DNA of 24,922 bases from DASUBN01 sp035465695. GTDB taxonomy: Bacteria > Pseudomonadota > Gammaproteobacteria > Natronospirales > REEB76. Under the pieces are notes generated by a model. That model searched no databases and was not told the origin of the DNA. It saw only the letters and a list, made by a program, of their open reading frames with translations. Made by a program: the position numbers and the translations under genes. The stretch is from positions 1-24,922 of the forward strand of contig DATIVR010000062.1 of NCBI GenBank assembly GCA_035465695.1, read 5' to 3'. Numbering within the stretch: position 1 is the first letter of the stretch; every line of letters starts with the position of its first letter. Of the stretch, positions 24,266 to 24,922 are shown one piece after another.

Positions 24266-24922
24266 TCACTCGCCGCCTCCGCTGCTGCTGCCGCTCCCGC
24301 CGCTCGACGGCTTGCCGGGAAGCTTGGGCAAGCTCGGCATGCTGGTGGGTAGGCTCGGTCCCTTGCCGCCGGACTTGGCACCGCCAGCCGAACCGCCGCC
24401 GCCCTTGCCGCCCTTCGCCGACGCCACCACCTTGGCGCTGCCGGCGGTGAGGGAGGCATAGGTCGCCACCTGCTCGGATCCGAAGCCGGCGCTCAGGGCC
24501 ACCGGGGCTGGGATACCATCGGTATCCGCGGCCTGCATGCCCACCGCCACCATGCCCTTGGTCACCCAGCCCACGGGCTTAGGCTGGATCGGGATATTGA
24601 AGATGACCACGTCCTGGCCGGGCGTGATCTTGAAGTAGCCGGCCACCAGGCCGAGGTACTGTGCGTGGGCGGCGCGGTTGAGATATACGGTGCGCTTCTC
24701 GCCGGGCTGCAGCACGATGCGGTCGAACCCCACCACGCTGGGATCTGCATCGGCACCCTGGTCCAGCAGTCTCTCCGCGCCGGCAGCGCTGGCCGCCAGC
24801 GTGCCGAAGGCCGCCGGATCGGTGAGCTGGAATACCCCGAGGGAGAGCGCGTGGGGCTGGCCGCTGTCGATATTGAGAGTCTCGGCAGCACTCAACTGCA
24901 GTTCGATAGTGCGGGGTGCGTA
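24266..24922 (-). CDS. tssJ: T6SS outer-membrane lipoprotein TssJ with C-terminal extension (5' partial)
   Basis: The frame is open to the right edge, so the signal peptide and lipobox lie outside; 218 residues are visible. The core matches TssJ (VasD/Lip): TIELQLSAAETLNIDS at the edge, LSLGVFQLTDPAAFGTL, VLQPGEKRTVYLNRAAHAQYLGLVAGYF. TssJ anchors TssM to the outer membrane. After the usual end of the fold, about 55-60 residues of Gly/Ser/Lys then Pro/Ser low-complexity sequence follow (24266-24440), which ordinary TssJ proteins lack. A TTG at 24895 could be read as a start but lies inside the conserved first strand, so the real start is upstream. This is the first visible gene of the operon. 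Confidence 0.87.
   Translation of the reverse strand, partial: YAPRTIELQLSAAETLNIDSGQPHALSLGVFQLTDPAAFGTLAASAAGAERLLDQGADADPSVVGFDRIVLQPGEKRTVYLNRAAHAQYLGLVAGYFKITPGQDVVIFNIPIQPKPVGWVTKGMVAVGMQAADTDGIPAPVALSAGFGSEQVATYASLTAGSAKVVASAKGGKGGGGSAGGAKSGGKGPSLPTSMPSLPKLPGKPSSGGSGSSSGGGE

Noticed and set aside
24893..24895. TTG as the start of TssJ
   Set aside because: Conserved TssJ first-strand residues (TIELQL) lie upstream in the same open frame, and starting here would lose the lipoprotein signal.

Overview
The window comes from a high-GC (roughly two thirds G+C by eye) Gram-negative bacterium, most likely a gamma- or betaproteobacterium. The reasons are a proteobacterial-type type VI secretion system (T6SS), an OmpA-like outer-membrane barrel, and a GlyGly-CTERM-like sorting motif of the kind processed by rhombosortase. 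I cannot name the genus. Coding density is very high and no gap exceeds about 50 bases. No tRNA, rRNA, CRISPR array, insertion sequence or integrase was seen.

Layout. Positions 2-4690 (+) hold the 3' part of a very large surface-protein gene. It encodes the end of a choice-of-anchor-Q/beta-helix region, one Ig-like domain, ten tandem cadherin/Ig-like repeats, a GlyGly-CTERM-like segment, a second signal-peptide-like segment and an eight-stranded outer-membrane barrel, all in one open frame. Two bases downstream, 4693-5364 (+) encodes a trypsin/HtrA-fold protein whose three catalytic positions are all substituted. These genes converge, with a 7-base gap, on one long minus-strand T6SS operon that fills the rest of the window (24922 down to 5372).

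The operon reads, in transcription order: tssJ (5' end outside the window), tssK, tssL, tssM, a fused tssB-tssC, hcp (tssD), tssE, tssF, tssG, vgrG (tssI), a DUF2169 protein with a pentapeptide C-terminus, a second pentapeptide protein, DUF3540, a DUF4150 PAAR-like protein, and a 449-residue protein built on an octapeptide repeat like the gp5 needle. Genes are 2-52 bases apart or overlap, so coupled expression is likely. No promoter is visible because the operon begins beyond the right edge. TssJ/L/M form the membrane complex; TssK/E/F/G the baseplate; TssB-TssC the contractile sheath; Hcp the inner tube. VgrG, the octad-repeat protein and the PAAR-like protein probably form the spike, with the DUF2169, pentapeptide and DUF3540 proteins acting in loading or assembly. 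ClpV (TssH), TssA and any recognisable toxin-immunity pair are absent from the window.

The most unusual points are: (1) sheath subunits fused into one polypeptide; (2) a spike that looks split, with VgrG ending at its OB fold and a separate downstream protein carrying 19 uninterrupted octads; (3) a pseudoprotease with His, Asp and Ser all replaced; (4) an apparent in-frame fusion of a sortable surface protein with a complete outer-membrane barrel that keeps its own signal-peptide-like segment.
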